Of a stretch of 50,093 nt of DNA, positions 1-8,812 are shown one piece after another. The notes under the pieces were generated by a model. That model was not told the DNA's origin, searched no databases, and saw nothing but the letters and a program-made list of their open reading frames with translations. The stretch is from assembly GCF_008370645.1 (NCBI RefSeq), contig NZ_VTZN01000013.1:1-50093 (forward strand), in the 5' to 3' direction. The number at the start of each line of letters is the position of its first letter. The stretch's first letter is position 1. Source of the stretch: Mycobacterium simiae (GTDB lineage: Bacteria > Actinomycetota > Actinomycetes > Mycobacteriales > Mycobacteriaceae). Both the position numbers and the translations under genes were made by a program.

Positions 1-90
1 GTCGCGCCGTATCCCGGACCCACCGGCGAACGCGCCCAATGGTGGTGGTACGACCCCTTCCAACCCCAGCCGCCACCGTCAACCAACTAG
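1..90 (+). CDS. C-terminal end of an unidentified protein (partial)
   Basis: An open frame runs from the first base to a TAG at 88-90 and encodes 29 residues ending in a Trp-, Pro- and Gln-rich tail (the run WWWYDPFQPQPPPS is visible). The beginning lies outside the window. The composition resembles the tails of secreted or surface mycobacterial proteins, but that is only an impression and no family is recognised. It could also be a chance open frame. Confidence 0.35.
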   Translation, partial: VAPYPGPTGERAQWWWYDPFQPQPPPSTN

Positions 91-401
91 GCTGGTCGCA
101 AGCAGCGTATCGACGCCGAAACGGATTGCAGCATAGAGCATTTCGTTGCGCCACCCGCTGCCCTCCGACTTTTGATATTCAAGATCGCCCAACCAAGCCG
201 GCCACCGGAGCGAGCCGATACCCGAGCAAGTGCGTGACGTCTCGGACAGCTCCGGCATATCCTGAGACACATAATTGAGAGCTGGCTCACATCCGCCCTA
301 CGCCGGTAGGGTGGGCCGCTTTGGTAGGCGACATCGGAAAGCCGGCACCGGCGCGTCCGATGCCTTAGAAGAGCATTAGTGGAGCCTGCAGGCGAGCAGA
401 G
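91..401. other. Gap before the regulator gene
   Basis: About 310 bases hold no gene I can support. Short frames on both strands here have no recognisable motif and poor start contexts. The promoter of the downstream regulator gene must lie in or before this stretch, but I see no clear operator or terminator hairpin. Confidence 0.4.
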
Positions 402-1610
402 ATGGCGGGAGTAGCGGTGACGGGCGATCGGGGACTTCGCGCCAGACGGTCGGCGACCTATCGATCCTGGTCGCAGTTCATGTCGGGCCAAACACCGGCC
501 GACATCCGTCCGGAAGTGTTGTCATCATGGTGTCGCACCCGCCGGCTGCTCGCTCCCGACATAGCCATAGCCCCGCTCGGACACGCCGAAGCGAACCATG
601 AGGCGTTGCTGGCATCGACCCGGGTGCTCGACGACACCATGCGGGACACGCTGCGGGAGTCGAACGTGGCCGTGGCCATCGCCGATCTGCGGGGACAGAT
701 CGTGTGGACCACCGGTGAGCCGAGGCTGATGAGGGTGGCCGAAAAAGTCAACTACGCGCCGGGCGGGTTATGGGACGAAGCCAGCATCGGCACCAACGCC
801 ATGTCGTTGGCGTTGAGCTGTGATCGCCCATCGGCCATCTGCTCCGCGGAGCACTGGTCTTTGGCTTTGCATGACTGGTCGTGCTACGCGGCACCGATCC
901 GGGACCCGAAGACGCAGCGGCGGTTTGGGGTGCTGAACTTCTCCACGCCGTGGGACCGAGCTCACCCGGCGATGTGCATGGCAGTGACCGCGTTGGCCCA
1001 GCGGTTGGGTGCGGAGACCGCCGCCAGCGCCGCCGCCTCCGATCTGGGTGGTGACGGCATCCGGCTGAGCGTGCTTGGCGAGCATCTGCTCACGGTGGCG
1101 AGCCGTCCGGTGCGATTGACTCGCCGCCAGACCGAGATCATGCTGCTGTTGGCGATGCACCCGGCCGGGGTCAGCCTGGCGGAGTTGCACGCCGACCTGT
1201 ACGGCGATGAGGCTGTGCAGCTGGGCACCCTCAAGGCGGAGGTGTCGCACCTGCGCCACCTTCTGGACGGGCGGGTGTCGCGTACGCCGTATCGGCTCCT
1301 CGGCAAGGTCAGCGTGGACGCGTTAGACCTGCTCGAGGATCTGCGCAAGGCTAGGGTCGCCGACGCGGTCATCCGCTTCGGCGGCCCGCTGCTGCCGTGG
1401 TCGGAGTCACCGCGCATCGTGCGCCTGGCGCGAACCGTGGAGGTTGCGGTTCGCGACGCCGTCCTCAACAGCAACGATTACGAGTCGGCGTTGGCGCTAG
1501 TGCCCCACATGGAAGAGGACACCGCGCTCGCCGACCACATCATGCGGATTCTGCCGCCCGGCGACGGCCGCCGCCATATTCTGCGCGGCCACCTGACCAG
1601 CATCGACTGA
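402..1610 (+). CDS. GAF-domain transcriptional regulator with C-terminal winged helix (AcoR-like sensor half)
   Basis: The 402-residue protein has an N-terminal segment typical of AcoR-type regulators (IRPEVLSSWCRT near residue 36), then a GAF-like sensor domain with the diagnostic EASIGTNAMSLAL. It has no sigma-54 AAA+ module. Instead the C-terminal half carries an OmpR/PhoB-like winged helix around RLTRRQTEIMLLLAMHPAG. In actinobacteria such proteins often sit beside aldehyde dehydrogenase genes and respond to small alcohols, ketones or aldehydes. Here the gene reads toward the dehydrogenase 133 bases downstream and is the likely local regulator. The first ATG was chosen because residues before the in-frame ATG at 480 still match the family. 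Confidence 0.8.
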   Translation: MAGVAVTGDRGLRARRSATYRSWSQFMSGQTPADIRPEVLSSWCRTRRLLAPDIAIAPLGHAEANHEALLASTRVLDDTMRDTLRESNVAVAIADLRGQIVWTTGEPRLMRVAEKVNYAPGGLWDEASIGTNAMSLALSCDRPSAICSAEHWSLALHDWSCYAAPIRDPKTQRRFGVLNFSTPWDRAHPAMCMAVTALAQRLGAETAASAAASDLGGDGIRLSVLGEHLLTVASRPVRLTRRQTEIMLLLAMHPAGVSLAELHADLYGDEAVQLGTLKAEVSHLRHLLDGRVSRTPYRLLGKVSVDALDLLEDLRKARVADAVIRFGGPLLPWSESPRIVRLARTVEVAVRDAVLNSNDYESALALVPHMEEDTALADHIMRILPPGDGRRHILRGHLTSID

Positions 1611-1743
1611 CCTGGCGAGCACAACCTACCGGGGACCAACGTTGGCCGCCTAACTTCGCCAATGTGGATGCTCCCTGTGCGGTCGGCGGGTACGCGCTGG
1701 GCGCTCCCCGCTGCACCCAATACCGGTCGATTCAGGAGCGCCA

Positions 1744-3237
1744 ATGACAGCCATCAGCACCGACCAGCGCGTCAACGACTTCCTCGCTGCGCAGCGGCAG
1801 CTGTTCATTGGCGGGCAGCAGCAAATGTCGTTGTGCGGCAAGACTTTCGACACACCTAATCCTGCGACGGGCGCGCGGCTGGCCACCGTCGCCGAGGGAC
1901 AGGCTGAAGACATCGACGCCGCGGTGGCGGCCGCCCGGGCCGCCTTCGACGGGCCGTGGAGCGCGATGACCCCGGCGCAGCGGGCCAAGATCTTGTGGAA
2001 GATCGGCGACCTCATCGAAGAACATGCCGAAACGCTGGCCGAAATCGAATCCCTCGACAACGGCAAGCCGAAATCGCAGGCGCTGGTCGTCGACATCGCG
2101 GCCGCTGCCGAAATTTTTCGCTACATGGCGGGCTGGTGCACCAAGCTGGACGGCAAGACCGTTCAGTTGTCGACACCCTATGCCCCCGGCGCGGTCTTTC
2201 ACGCCTACACCGTGCGGGAGCCCGTCGGTGTGGTCGGTCAAATCATCCCGTGGAACTTCCCACTGTTGATGGCGGCGTGGAAGCTTGCCCCCGCGCTGGC
2301 CTGCGGCAACACCGCCGTGCTCAAACCCGCCGAGCAGACGCCCCTGTCCGCGCTCTACCTTGCCGATCTGATCGACGAGGCCGGGCTGCCTGCGGGAGTG
2401 GTCAACGTCGTCACCGGCTTCGGCGACACCGCCGGCGCCGCGTTGGCCGCGCACCCGGGCGTCGACAAGATCGCTTTCACCGGCTCCACCGAGGTCGGCA
2501 AGCTTATCGTCGACGCCGCGCGGGCAAACCTGAAGAAGGTCACCCTGGAACTGGGCGGCAAAGCACCCAACATCGTTTTCGCCGACGCCGACGTCGAGGC
2601 GGCCATCCGCGGCGCGGCCGAGGCCATCTTCTTCAACCAAGGACAGGTGTGCTGTGCGGGGTCCCGCCTGTTCGTCGAGAACCGCGTGTACGACGACGTG
2701 GTCGCCGAAGTTTCCGAGATCGCCGCGGCGATGAAGCTCGGCGACGGCCGCGCTCCCGACACCACGATGGGACCGCTGGTGTCGGCCGAGCAGCGCGACC
2801 GGGTGTCCGGGTACGTCGACGGCGGCCTGGCCGAGGGCGCCGTGGCCGTGACAGGCGGCGCGCCCGCCGCAAACCAGGACGGCTACTTTTACCGGCCGAC
2901 GGTGCTGACCGGTACCCGTCCCGACATGGCCGTGGTCCGCGAGGAAGTCTTCGGCCCCGTGCTGGTCGTGGACCGGTTCGACGACCCCGCCCAGGTGGTG
3001 CGGAGCGCCAACGACACCGTTTACGGGCTCTCCGCGGGCATCTGGACCAAGGACGTGTCCAAAGCCCACCGCATGGCCAAGGCCATGCAGGCCGGCACCG
3101 TGTGGATCAACTGCTTCAACATTCTCGACGCAGCGCTGCCCTTCGGCGGCTACAAGCAGTCCGGCTGGGGTCGCGAGATGGGCCAGGAAGTGCTCGACGC
3201 CTACACCCAGACCAAATCCGTTGTGACCCTGATCTGA
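1744..3237 (+). CDS. NAD(P)-dependent aldehyde dehydrogenase
   Basis: This 497-residue protein is a full-length class I/II aldehyde dehydrogenase. It shows the cofactor-binding PWNFPLLMAAWKLAPALACG, the catalytic Glu269 in LELGGKAPN, the nucleophile Cys303 in GQVCCAGS, and the C-terminal PFGGYKQSGWGRE. It oxidises an aldehyde to the acid with NAD+ or NADP+ in the cytoplasm. A GGAG ribosome site lies just before the ATG. The gene lies between a GAF regulator and an acetylene-hydratase-like enzyme, so acetaldehyde is a plausible substrate. The family is broad, though, and the sequence alone does not fix the substrate. Confidence 0.9.
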   Translation: MTAISTDQRVNDFLAAQRQLFIGGQQQMSLCGKTFDTPNPATGARLATVAEGQAEDIDAAVAAARAAFDGPWSAMTPAQRAKILWKIGDLIEEHAETLAEIESLDNGKPKSQALVVDIAAAAEIFRYMAGWCTKLDGKTVQLSTPYAPGAVFHAYTVREPVGVVGQIIPWNFPLLMAAWKLAPALACGNTAVLKPAEQTPLSALYLADLIDEAGLPAGVVNVVTGFGDTAGAALAAHPGVDKIAFTGSTEVGKLIVDAARANLKKVTLELGGKAPNIVFADADVEAAIRGAAEAIFFNQGQVCCAGSRLFVENRVYDDVVAEVSEIAAAMKLGDGRAPDTTMGPLVSAEQRDRVSGYVDGGLAEGAVAVTGGAPAANQDGYFYRPTVLTGTRPDMAVVREEVFGPVLVVDRFDDPAQVVRSANDTVYGLSAGIWTKDVSKAHRMAKAMQAGTVWINCFNILDAALPFGGYKQSGWGREMGQEVLDAYTQTKSVVTLI

Positions 3238-3400
3238 CCGGCAGATCAAGGCAAACATCAACTCTTCAGAAAGGAATTCCCCGCACCGCCGTAACACTCC
3301 CGTCACCATTGCACTGGCCCGCGGACAATGCGAAGTTATAGGCATAGGCCGTAACGCGCACCGCTGACCGCGATGTCGTTCCCGCCTTGGAGGTACCCCG

Positions 3401-5671
3401 ATGCCATTCGGCTCGACACCACTGCTGAATACCGCACAGCCCGGCGACCCGTCCGGCGTCCAGCTCAACGCCGACGGCACCCGCATCAAACACGTGATCT
3501 GCACCGTCTGCGACATCGGCTGCCAGCTGCGGCCCGTCGTCGAGGACGGCGTGTTCACAAAGGTGTTGGCGCACGAAAACCCGTTCCTGGCCAAGAACAT
3601 CTGCTACAAAGGCACCGCCGCGCCGCGCATCCACAATCACCCGGATCGGCTGCGCGTGCCGTTGAAGCGAATTGGTCCGCGCGGCTCCGATCAGTGGGAA
3701 GAGATTTCCTACGCACAGGCGCTGGACGAGATCGCCGAGCGCCTGACGGCGCTGGTGCGGCGCTACGGCCCGGAGACACTGGCCGTGTCGACGTCGGGCT
3801 GGAACACCTCGGTCACCAACGGCGCCGACCGCCGCTTCATGAACCTGCTCGGCAGCCCGAACTGGATCAGCGGCGTCGCGCTATGCGCCGGCAACACCGC
3901 GGCCGTGAACAAGCTCACCTACGGCTGGTATCCGTTCCCGGACCTGATCAACACCAAGTGCATCCTGCTGCTCGGGCACAATCCACGGCGCCACTCCTGG
4001 TCGCCGATTCACCACATGATCAACGACGCGCGGGCGCACGGAGCCAAGCTCATCGTCGCCGACCCCCGCGTCTCCGAGCAGGCCGAAAACGCCGACCTGC
4101 ACCTGCGGTTGCGGGCCGGCACCGACGCCGCACTGTTATTGGGCTTCCTGGCGGTCATTATCGAGGAGAAGCTTTACGACGCCGACTTCGTGCGCGACTG
4201 GACGGTCGGCTGGGAGGACCTCAAAGCCCGCGCCGCGGAGTATCCGCTGCAGCGCGTCGAGGCGATCACCGGCGTGGATCGACAGCAGATCGCCGCGGCC
4301 GCGCGGATGTATGCCACCGCACGCGGGGCGGTCATCCCCTGGACCCCGATCACCGACCAGCAACTGTCCTCGACGTCGGCGATCCGCCTGCAAAGCATCC
4401 TGCGAGCGATCACCGGCAATATCGACGTGCCCGGGGGCGACACGTTTTCCGGGCTCAACCCCGACTTCATCTCCGATTCGCAGATGGCGCTGCACGAGCT
4501 GCTCACCCAGGAGCAGCGCGACAAGCAGCTGGGCTCAGACCTGCACCCCGTCTACACCTATCGCGCCCAGGACATGCTGGGCGACTACAGCGAAAAGGTG
4601 TGGGGCTATCGGTATCTCGACCTGGTCATGGGCTGCTACATGGCCAATCCGTCGGCGGTGTTCCGTGCCATGGCCACCGAGCAGCCGTATCCGGTCAAGG
4701 CGTTCTTCGCGTTGGGGAACAACGCGCTGCTGAGCTACCCGAACCAACAGCAGATCTATCAGGGCATGATGAACCAGGACCTGATCGTCGTCCATGAGAT
4801 CTTCCAGACCCCGACGTCGATGCTGGCCGACTACATCCTGCCCGGCGACGTGTTCAGCGAACGCAACAACGTCCATGACTTCTGGAACTGGGTCGCCCGT
4901 CTCACGTTGTCGGAGAAGGTGGTTGAGCCGCCGGAGCAGGCCTCGAGCACCTACCAGTTCTGGCGCGACCTGGCGATCCGAATGGGTTTCGGCGAGTACT
5001 TCCCGTGGGAGACAGTCGAAGACGTCCTCAACTACCGGCTCTCGCCGTCGGGTATGACGTTTCAGCAGTTCTCCGAACAGCATTACATGAAGGCCGACGT
5101 CCCGGTCTTCAAGAAGTACGAGAAGACGGGGTTCGCGACCCCCTCGGGCAAGGTGGAGCTGAGGTCAAGCATTCTGGAGCAATTGGGCTTCGACCCGCTG
5201 CCGTACTACCGCGAGGCACCGCAGCCCGACGCCGATTACCCGTACTCGGTGTTCACCGGCGTCCGCGAGGACCCGTTCTTCCAGACCGGGCAACGCAACG
5301 TCGACGTGCTGCGCAACCGCGCCCGCTCGCCCAAGCTGTTCCTGCACCCCGTCGACGCCGCCCGGGAGGGCATCGTGGACGGCGACTGGGCGCGGCTGGA
5401 AACCAAGCACGGCGCCGTCGTCGCGCAGGTTGCGGTCCAGCAGTCGATGAAGGAGGGCCACATCCGCGTCCCGCACGGCTGGTGGTTCCCCGAGCTACGC
5501 GGAAAAGAGCACTTGGCCGGGGCCTTCATCAGCAGTGACGCCGTGCTGTGCGCAGATGAGCCCGAAATGCTCGACCACGAGCAGGGCATCCCGCACTTCA
5601 AGGGTTTCGCCGGCCGAATCGTCAAACTCGCCGAGGCGCCGCCGCACGCGGCCGCGGCGCTGAAAGGATAG
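3401..5671 (+). CDS. Acetylene hydratase-like [4Fe-4S] Mo/W-bis(pterin) enzyme
   Basis: The 756-residue protein belongs to the DMSO-reductase superfamily. Its N-terminus binds a [4Fe-4S] cluster through Cys34, Cys37, Cys41 and Cys68, with the usual Lys70 two residues on. Asp38 directly follows the second Cys, as does the catalytic Asp13 of Pelobacter acetylenicus acetylene hydratase. A metal-ligand Cys162 sits in CAGNTA, matching CIGNTA with Cys141 in that enzyme. Shared blocks include RRFMNLLGSPNW, MATEQPYPVKAFFAL and DPLPYYRE. Family knowledge says acetylene hydratase adds water to acetylene to give acetaldehyde without net redox. The residue after the ligand Cys is Ala rather than Ile, so activity is not assured. 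A strong GGAGG site precedes the ATG. No electron-transfer subunit gene is adjacent. Confidence 0.78.
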   Translation: MPFGSTPLLNTAQPGDPSGVQLNADGTRIKHVICTVCDIGCQLRPVVEDGVFTKVLAHENPFLAKNICYKGTAAPRIHNHPDRLRVPLKRIGPRGSDQWEEISYAQALDEIAERLTALVRRYGPETLAVSTSGWNTSVTNGADRRFMNLLGSPNWISGVALCAGNTAAVNKLTYGWYPFPDLINTKCILLLGHNPRRHSWSPIHHMINDARAHGAKLIVADPRVSEQAENADLHLRLRAGTDAALLLGFLAVIIEEKLYDADFVRDWTVGWEDLKARAAEYPLQRVEAITGVDRQQIAAAARMYATARGAVIPWTPITDQQLSSTSAIRLQSILRAITGNIDVPGGDTFSGLNPDFISDSQMALHELLTQEQRDKQLGSDLHPVYTYRAQDMLGDYSEKVWGYRYLDLVMGCYMANPSAVFRAMATEQPYPVKAFFALGNNALLSYPNQQQIYQGMMNQDLIVVHEIFQTPTSMLADYILPGDVFSERNNVHDFWNWVARLTLSEKVVEPPEQASSTYQFWRDLAIRMGFGEYFPWETVEDVLNYRLSPSGMTFQQFSEQHYMKADVPVFKKYEKTGFATPSGKVELRSSILEQLGFDPLPYYREAPQPDADYPYSVFTGVREDPFFQTGQRNVDVLRNRARSPKLFLHPVDAAREGIVDGDWARLETKHGAVVAQVAVQQSMKEGHIRVPHGWWFPELRGKEHLAGAFISSDAVLCADEPEMLDHEQGIPHFKGFAGRIVKLAEAPPHAAAALKG

Positions 5672-5673
5672 CG

Positions 5674-5910
5674 ATGGCACGCAGGACGGGCCGCTCGGCG
5701 GTCGTGAACCGGATCCTGGCGATCTCCCCGCCACGGGGCAAGATCGCCGAGGTGCGCGCGCGGGTGTTGACCAGAATTGTGAATCGCACCCTCAAGCCCA
5801 ACCCGTCCTTCACCGACCGGCTGGCCCAACAGCTCATCCTGCGGGTGTCGGGGCGTCCGCCGCACGATCCCGAGCTGGACCACGAGGCATACATGGACAG
5901 GCCGGGGTAG
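5674..5910 (+). CDS. Small basic protein of unknown function
   Basis: The 78-residue frame begins two bases after the stop of the acetylene-hydratase-like gene, so it is probably translationally coupled to it. The N-terminal half is Arg-rich (MARRTGRSAVVNRIL), and the rest contains an amphipathic-looking stretch ending in HDPELDHEAYMDRPG. No Cys pair, signal peptide or membrane segment is visible. I do not recognise a family. The position suggests a partner or maturation factor of the pterin enzyme, which is inference only. Confidence 0.6.
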   Translation: MARRTGRSAVVNRILAISPPRGKIAEVRARVLTRIVNRTLKPNPSFTDRLAQQLILRVSGRPPHDPELDHEAYMDRPG

Positions 5911-5947
5911 GCGGCCGCGGTTGTCGTCAACGCACGACGGGCATGCG

Positions 5948-7429
5948 ATGAGTAGTCTGGGCCGCAATTTGACCGCGGCGAAAGACCGCAATCCCGACCG
6001 GATTGCGCTGCGCTGCGAGCAGCTGCAGTTCAGCTTCGCCGAATTCGACGCCGCCGCCGCGCGGGTGGCGACGCTGTTGGAGCGGGCCGGGATCCAGCCG
6101 GGGGATCGAGTTGGGCTGATGCTGCCCAACTCGCTCGCGTTCGCGATCGTGTTCTACGGGATCATGTATCGGGGCGCCGTCGCCGTCCCGATAAACCCGT
6201 TGCTGAAGCCGGCGGAGGTGTCCTATTACCTGTCCAATAGCGGCGCCAGGGCCTTGTTTGCCGCTGCGGCGACGGGTGCGCCGGGATGGGTCATCGACGA
6301 TGCTGGACTGGCCGAGCTGATATCTTGCTTGCCAGCCCAGGATTCACCGGTCGAGCGCGACGCCGACGACGTCGCGGTCATCCTGCACACATCGGGCACC
6401 ACCGGCAAGCCCAAGGGCGCCATGCTCACCCACGCCAATCTGTGCCGCAATGCCGACGTGGTGGTCCGTACCCTGGTCGAGGCCGGGCCCGGCGACGTGG
6501 TGATCGGCTGCCTGCCACTGTTTCACGTCTTCGGGCTGACGTGCGGGCTCAACGCGTCGGTCCTGGCCGGCGCGATGTTGACGCTGATGCCGCGGTTCGA
6601 TCCGCGCAAGGCCATCGACATCATTGCGCGTGACGGCGTCACGGTGTTTCAAGGAGTGCCGACGATGTATTCGGCACTGCTGGGCGTGGCGGCGGAATAC
6701 CCGCCGCACTCCACGCGCAGCCTGCGGGTCTGTGTCTCGGGTGGCGCGGCGCTGCCGGTGCAAGTCCTCACCGACTTCGAGCAGGCTTTCGGCTGCGCGA
6801 TTCTCGAGGGCTACGGCCTCTCGGAGAGTTCGCCGGTGGCTTCGTTCAATCACCCGCGCCGGCTGCGCAAGGCGGGCTCGGTCGGCACCCCGGTAGAGGG
6901 CGTGCAGATGCGCGTGGTGGACCCCGGCGGCGCTGAGGTCAGCCAAGGGCAAACCGGCGAGATTCAGATCCGCGGCCACAACGTGATGAAGGGCTATTGG
7001 AACCTTCCCGAAGCCACCGAGGCCACCATTGCGTCCGAAGGTTGGCTGGCCACCGGAGATGTAGGACGAGTGGACGAAGACGGCTACTTCTACATCGTCG
7101 ACCGGACCAAAGACATGATCATCCGCGCCGGCTACAACGTCTATCCCCGCGAGATCGAAGAAGTCCTCTACCAGCATCCAGCCGTGGCCGAAGCCGCCGT
7201 CATCGGCATCCCGCACGCCCGGCTCGGGGAGGAGGTCGGCGCCGCGGTGGCTCTGAAGAATGATGCGGCGGTCACCCCCGAGCAGCTGCGCGATTACCTC
7301 AAGGACCGCGTAGCCGCCTACAAGTACCCGCGGCTGGTCTGGCTGGTCGACGAGCTGCCCAAGGGGCCTACCGGCAAGGTCCAAAAACGAGACATCGTCG
7401 TTCCGGCTTATTCCGGATGCGTGCGATGA
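5948..7429 (+). CDS. AMP-forming acyl-CoA synthetase (class I adenylate-forming enzyme)
   Basis: The protein of about 493 residues activates a carboxylic acid to its acyl-adenylate and then to the CoA thioester. It carries the P-loop-like HTSGTTGKPKGAMLTH, the GYGLSESSPV motif, the TGDVGRVDEDGYFYIVDR hinge and the C-terminal catalytic lysine in PKGPTGKVQKRD. A TTG at 5921 is in frame, but the ATG at 5948 matches the usual N-terminus better. The gene follows the aldehyde dehydrogenase and acetylene-hydratase-like genes on the same strand with short gaps. It could therefore activate the acid they produce, possibly acetate. The family also covers medium- and long-chain acids, so chain length is unknown. 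Confidence 0.88.
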   Translation: MSSLGRNLTAAKDRNPDRIALRCEQLQFSFAEFDAAAARVATLLERAGIQPGDRVGLMLPNSLAFAIVFYGIMYRGAVAVPINPLLKPAEVSYYLSNSGARALFAAAATGAPGWVIDDAGLAELISCLPAQDSPVERDADDVAVILHTSGTTGKPKGAMLTHANLCRNADVVVRTLVEAGPGDVVIGCLPLFHVFGLTCGLNASVLAGAMLTLMPRFDPRKAIDIIARDGVTVFQGVPTMYSALLGVAAEYPPHSTRSLRVCVSGGAALPVQVLTDFEQAFGCAILEGYGLSESSPVASFNHPRRLRKAGSVGTPVEGVQMRVVDPGGAEVSQGQTGEIQIRGHNVMKGYWNLPEATEATIASEGWLATGDVGRVDEDGYFYIVDRTKDMIIRAGYNVYPREIEEVLYQHPAVAEAAVIGIPHARLGEEVGAAVALKNDAAVTPEQLRDYLKDRVAAYKYPRLVWLVDELPKGPTGKVQKRDIVVPAYSGCVR

Positions 7430-7570
7430 CCATGGCCAAATGGCCTTAACCGCTGAACCGTTGGGGGAGTCTACGGCGGGCGGGCTGCGCCTCGAATAGC
7501 ACGCTCATGCTGACCTCCGAAGGCGCCGGAGACGGTGGTCGCGGTCGGCTCGGCCGAATACTGTCAAGCC

Positions 7571-8542
7571 ATGGTTTCGGACGCCGCCGGCGCCCTCACG
7601 TCTCTCGTCAATGCGAGCGCCATGTTGCTGGTGCCCGCGATGATGGGCTTCTCCACGGTCCTGTGCCTGGCGCGCGCGCCGAGCCCGCTGACGATGGTCG
7701 CTATCTACGAGTACTTAGGGCGCATAAAGCTTTTCGACCGAATTTGGCTGCTGGGCGGGTGCGGGTGGATCGGTTGGGCCGGCCTGCAGGGCGGTGCGCC
7801 GGGCTGGACCGTCGCGACCGGAGCCACGGCAGTGGTGCTGGCAGGCTTCCACTTTTGGTTGACGGGGTCGCTGCGCAGGATGCTTGCGCCGTTGGTCGAG
7901 GCAATACTGCGCGCTGGCCCGGTGACCACAGTGAGCGGGGACGGGCTGCTCGTCGCTCGTCGTCGGACTCGCGAAGGCACTCCCGCGCTGCCGATCGATT
8001 GGGCTGTGCGAACACTCGGTCTCGTGCTGCTCGGGTGTGCTGGGCTCTTCGTCAGCGTCGCGCTGGTCGCGGATCCGTCGTCGTTCGGCCTCGAAATCCT
8101 GGTCGGTGGCTTCTGGCTTTCGCTCGGCGTGATTGGGATCGACCTGGCCCAGGACGTGTGGCCCGGCACCACCTCACCGGCCCGCCTGGCCGAGTGCTCC
8201 CGGTACTACGTGCAGATGTTCGAGCAGAGCAAGAACGTTGGAATACTCATCGGCTTCGCCACCGTGTTGATCGGAGCACCACTCGCCTGGGCGACCGGTC
8301 GTGCTGCGGCCCCGGTGCTGGCGTTCCCGCTGTGGATCGGGGCCTGCCTTGTGTTCGCGATCTTCTTCAACCAGGTGTTGTACCGCAAGGGATGGAGTCG
8401 AAGCCGGCTGCCGCTGCCGGTGTCGGTGAACGAATACAGCGCTACGCACCCGCTTTGGGCCCACTTTTTCACCCTGATTCACTCCGTGATGGCCATCGCG
8501 TTGTTGGTCGGCCTCGTCGCGCTCCATCCGATTCGCCCCTGA
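7571..8542 (+). CDS. Multi-pass membrane protein of unknown function
   Basis: The frame encodes roughly 320 residues with about seven or eight hydrophobic stretches, for example LVNASAMLLVPAMMGF near the start and VMAIALLVGLVALHPIRP at the end. A basic cytoplasmic loop around VARRRTREGTPAL separates two halves. No conserved catalytic motif is recognised. The frame also allows a GTG start at 7535; the ATG at 7571 puts the first membrane helix near the N-terminus. It is same-stranded with the catabolic genes but lies 141 bases beyond the ligase, so it may not belong to that unit. Confidence 0.65.
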   Translation: MVSDAAGALTSLVNASAMLLVPAMMGFSTVLCLARAPSPLTMVAIYEYLGRIKLFDRIWLLGGCGWIGWAGLQGGAPGWTVATGATAVVLAGFHFWLTGSLRRMLAPLVEAILRAGPVTTVSGDGLLVARRRTREGTPALPIDWAVRTLGLVLLGCAGLFVSVALVADPSSFGLEILVGGFWLSLGVIGIDLAQDVWPGTTSPARLAECSRYYVQMFEQSKNVGILIGFATVLIGAPLAWATGRAAAPVLAFPLWIGACLVFAIFFNQVLYRKGWSRSRLPLPVSVNEYSATHPLWAHFFTLIHSVMAIALLVGLVALHPIRP

Positions 8543-8712
8543 GTTCGGGTGATGGATGACCTGTCAGCCGGCTGTTAACCGATATGCGTCGAGATTGACG
8601 CCAGCGCGGAAAAGTACGAGAAGGAGTGAGGCTAACGTGGATCTCGGCGCAAGAGCGCGCCAGCTCCTAAGCTGGAGCGCGGAGAATTAAGCTTCAATCA
8701 CTAAACAATTCA

Positions 8713-8750
8713 TTTGCTTAACAAAACCTGCGGACCGCTAAGCTGCTTAG
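8713..8750. promoter_or_regulatory. Dyad-symmetric sites upstream of idi, probable MarR-type operator region
   Basis: Two dyads lie 25 bp apart centre to centre. The first (8713-8725) is TTTG-N5-CAAA. The second (8738-8750) is CTAAGC-T-GCTTAG, a perfect palindrome around one base. A further hairpin, CCAGC-N6-GCTGG, lies at 8660-8675. The stretch is clearly richer in A+T than its surroundings. Because the neighbouring operon ends with a marR gene and idi is its convergent partner, these are candidate MarR operators that would co-regulate idi with carotenoid synthesis. The binding protein is inferred. Confidence 0.5.
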
Positions 8751-8782
8751 TGACGGCACGCTACCAGTCGACAAGGATCGCG

Positions 8783-8812
8783 ATGACAGCCACCTTCGCT
8801 GGCCAACCGTGA
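8783..8812 (+). CDS. Nine-codon leader ORF overlapping the idi start
   Basis: An ATG preceded by AAGGA opens a nine-codon frame (MTATFAGQP) whose TGA overlaps the GTG start of idi in the string CCGTGAGC. The GTG of idi has no good ribosome site of its own, so it may rely on ribosomes terminating on this leader. It is too short to be a conventional gene; the alternative is that idi really starts by another route. Confidence 0.35.
   Translation: MTATFAGQP

Noticed and set aside
1732..3600. A 622-residue open frame antisense to the aldehyde dehydrogenase gene
   Set aside because: It mirrors the third-position GC bias of the real gene, has His/Gly/Asp-rich composition without motifs, and spans two genes on the other strand.
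3401..5671. Formate dehydrogenase or nitrate reductase as the identity of the pterin enzyme
   Set aside because: The Asp next to the cluster Cys, the CAGNTA ligand motif and the lack of neighbouring electron-transfer subunits fit acetylene hydratase better.
7507..8559. A 350-residue frame overlapping the membrane protein in another frame
   Set aside because: It is Arg/Gly-rich with no motif, while the overlapping frame has regular hydrophobic helices.
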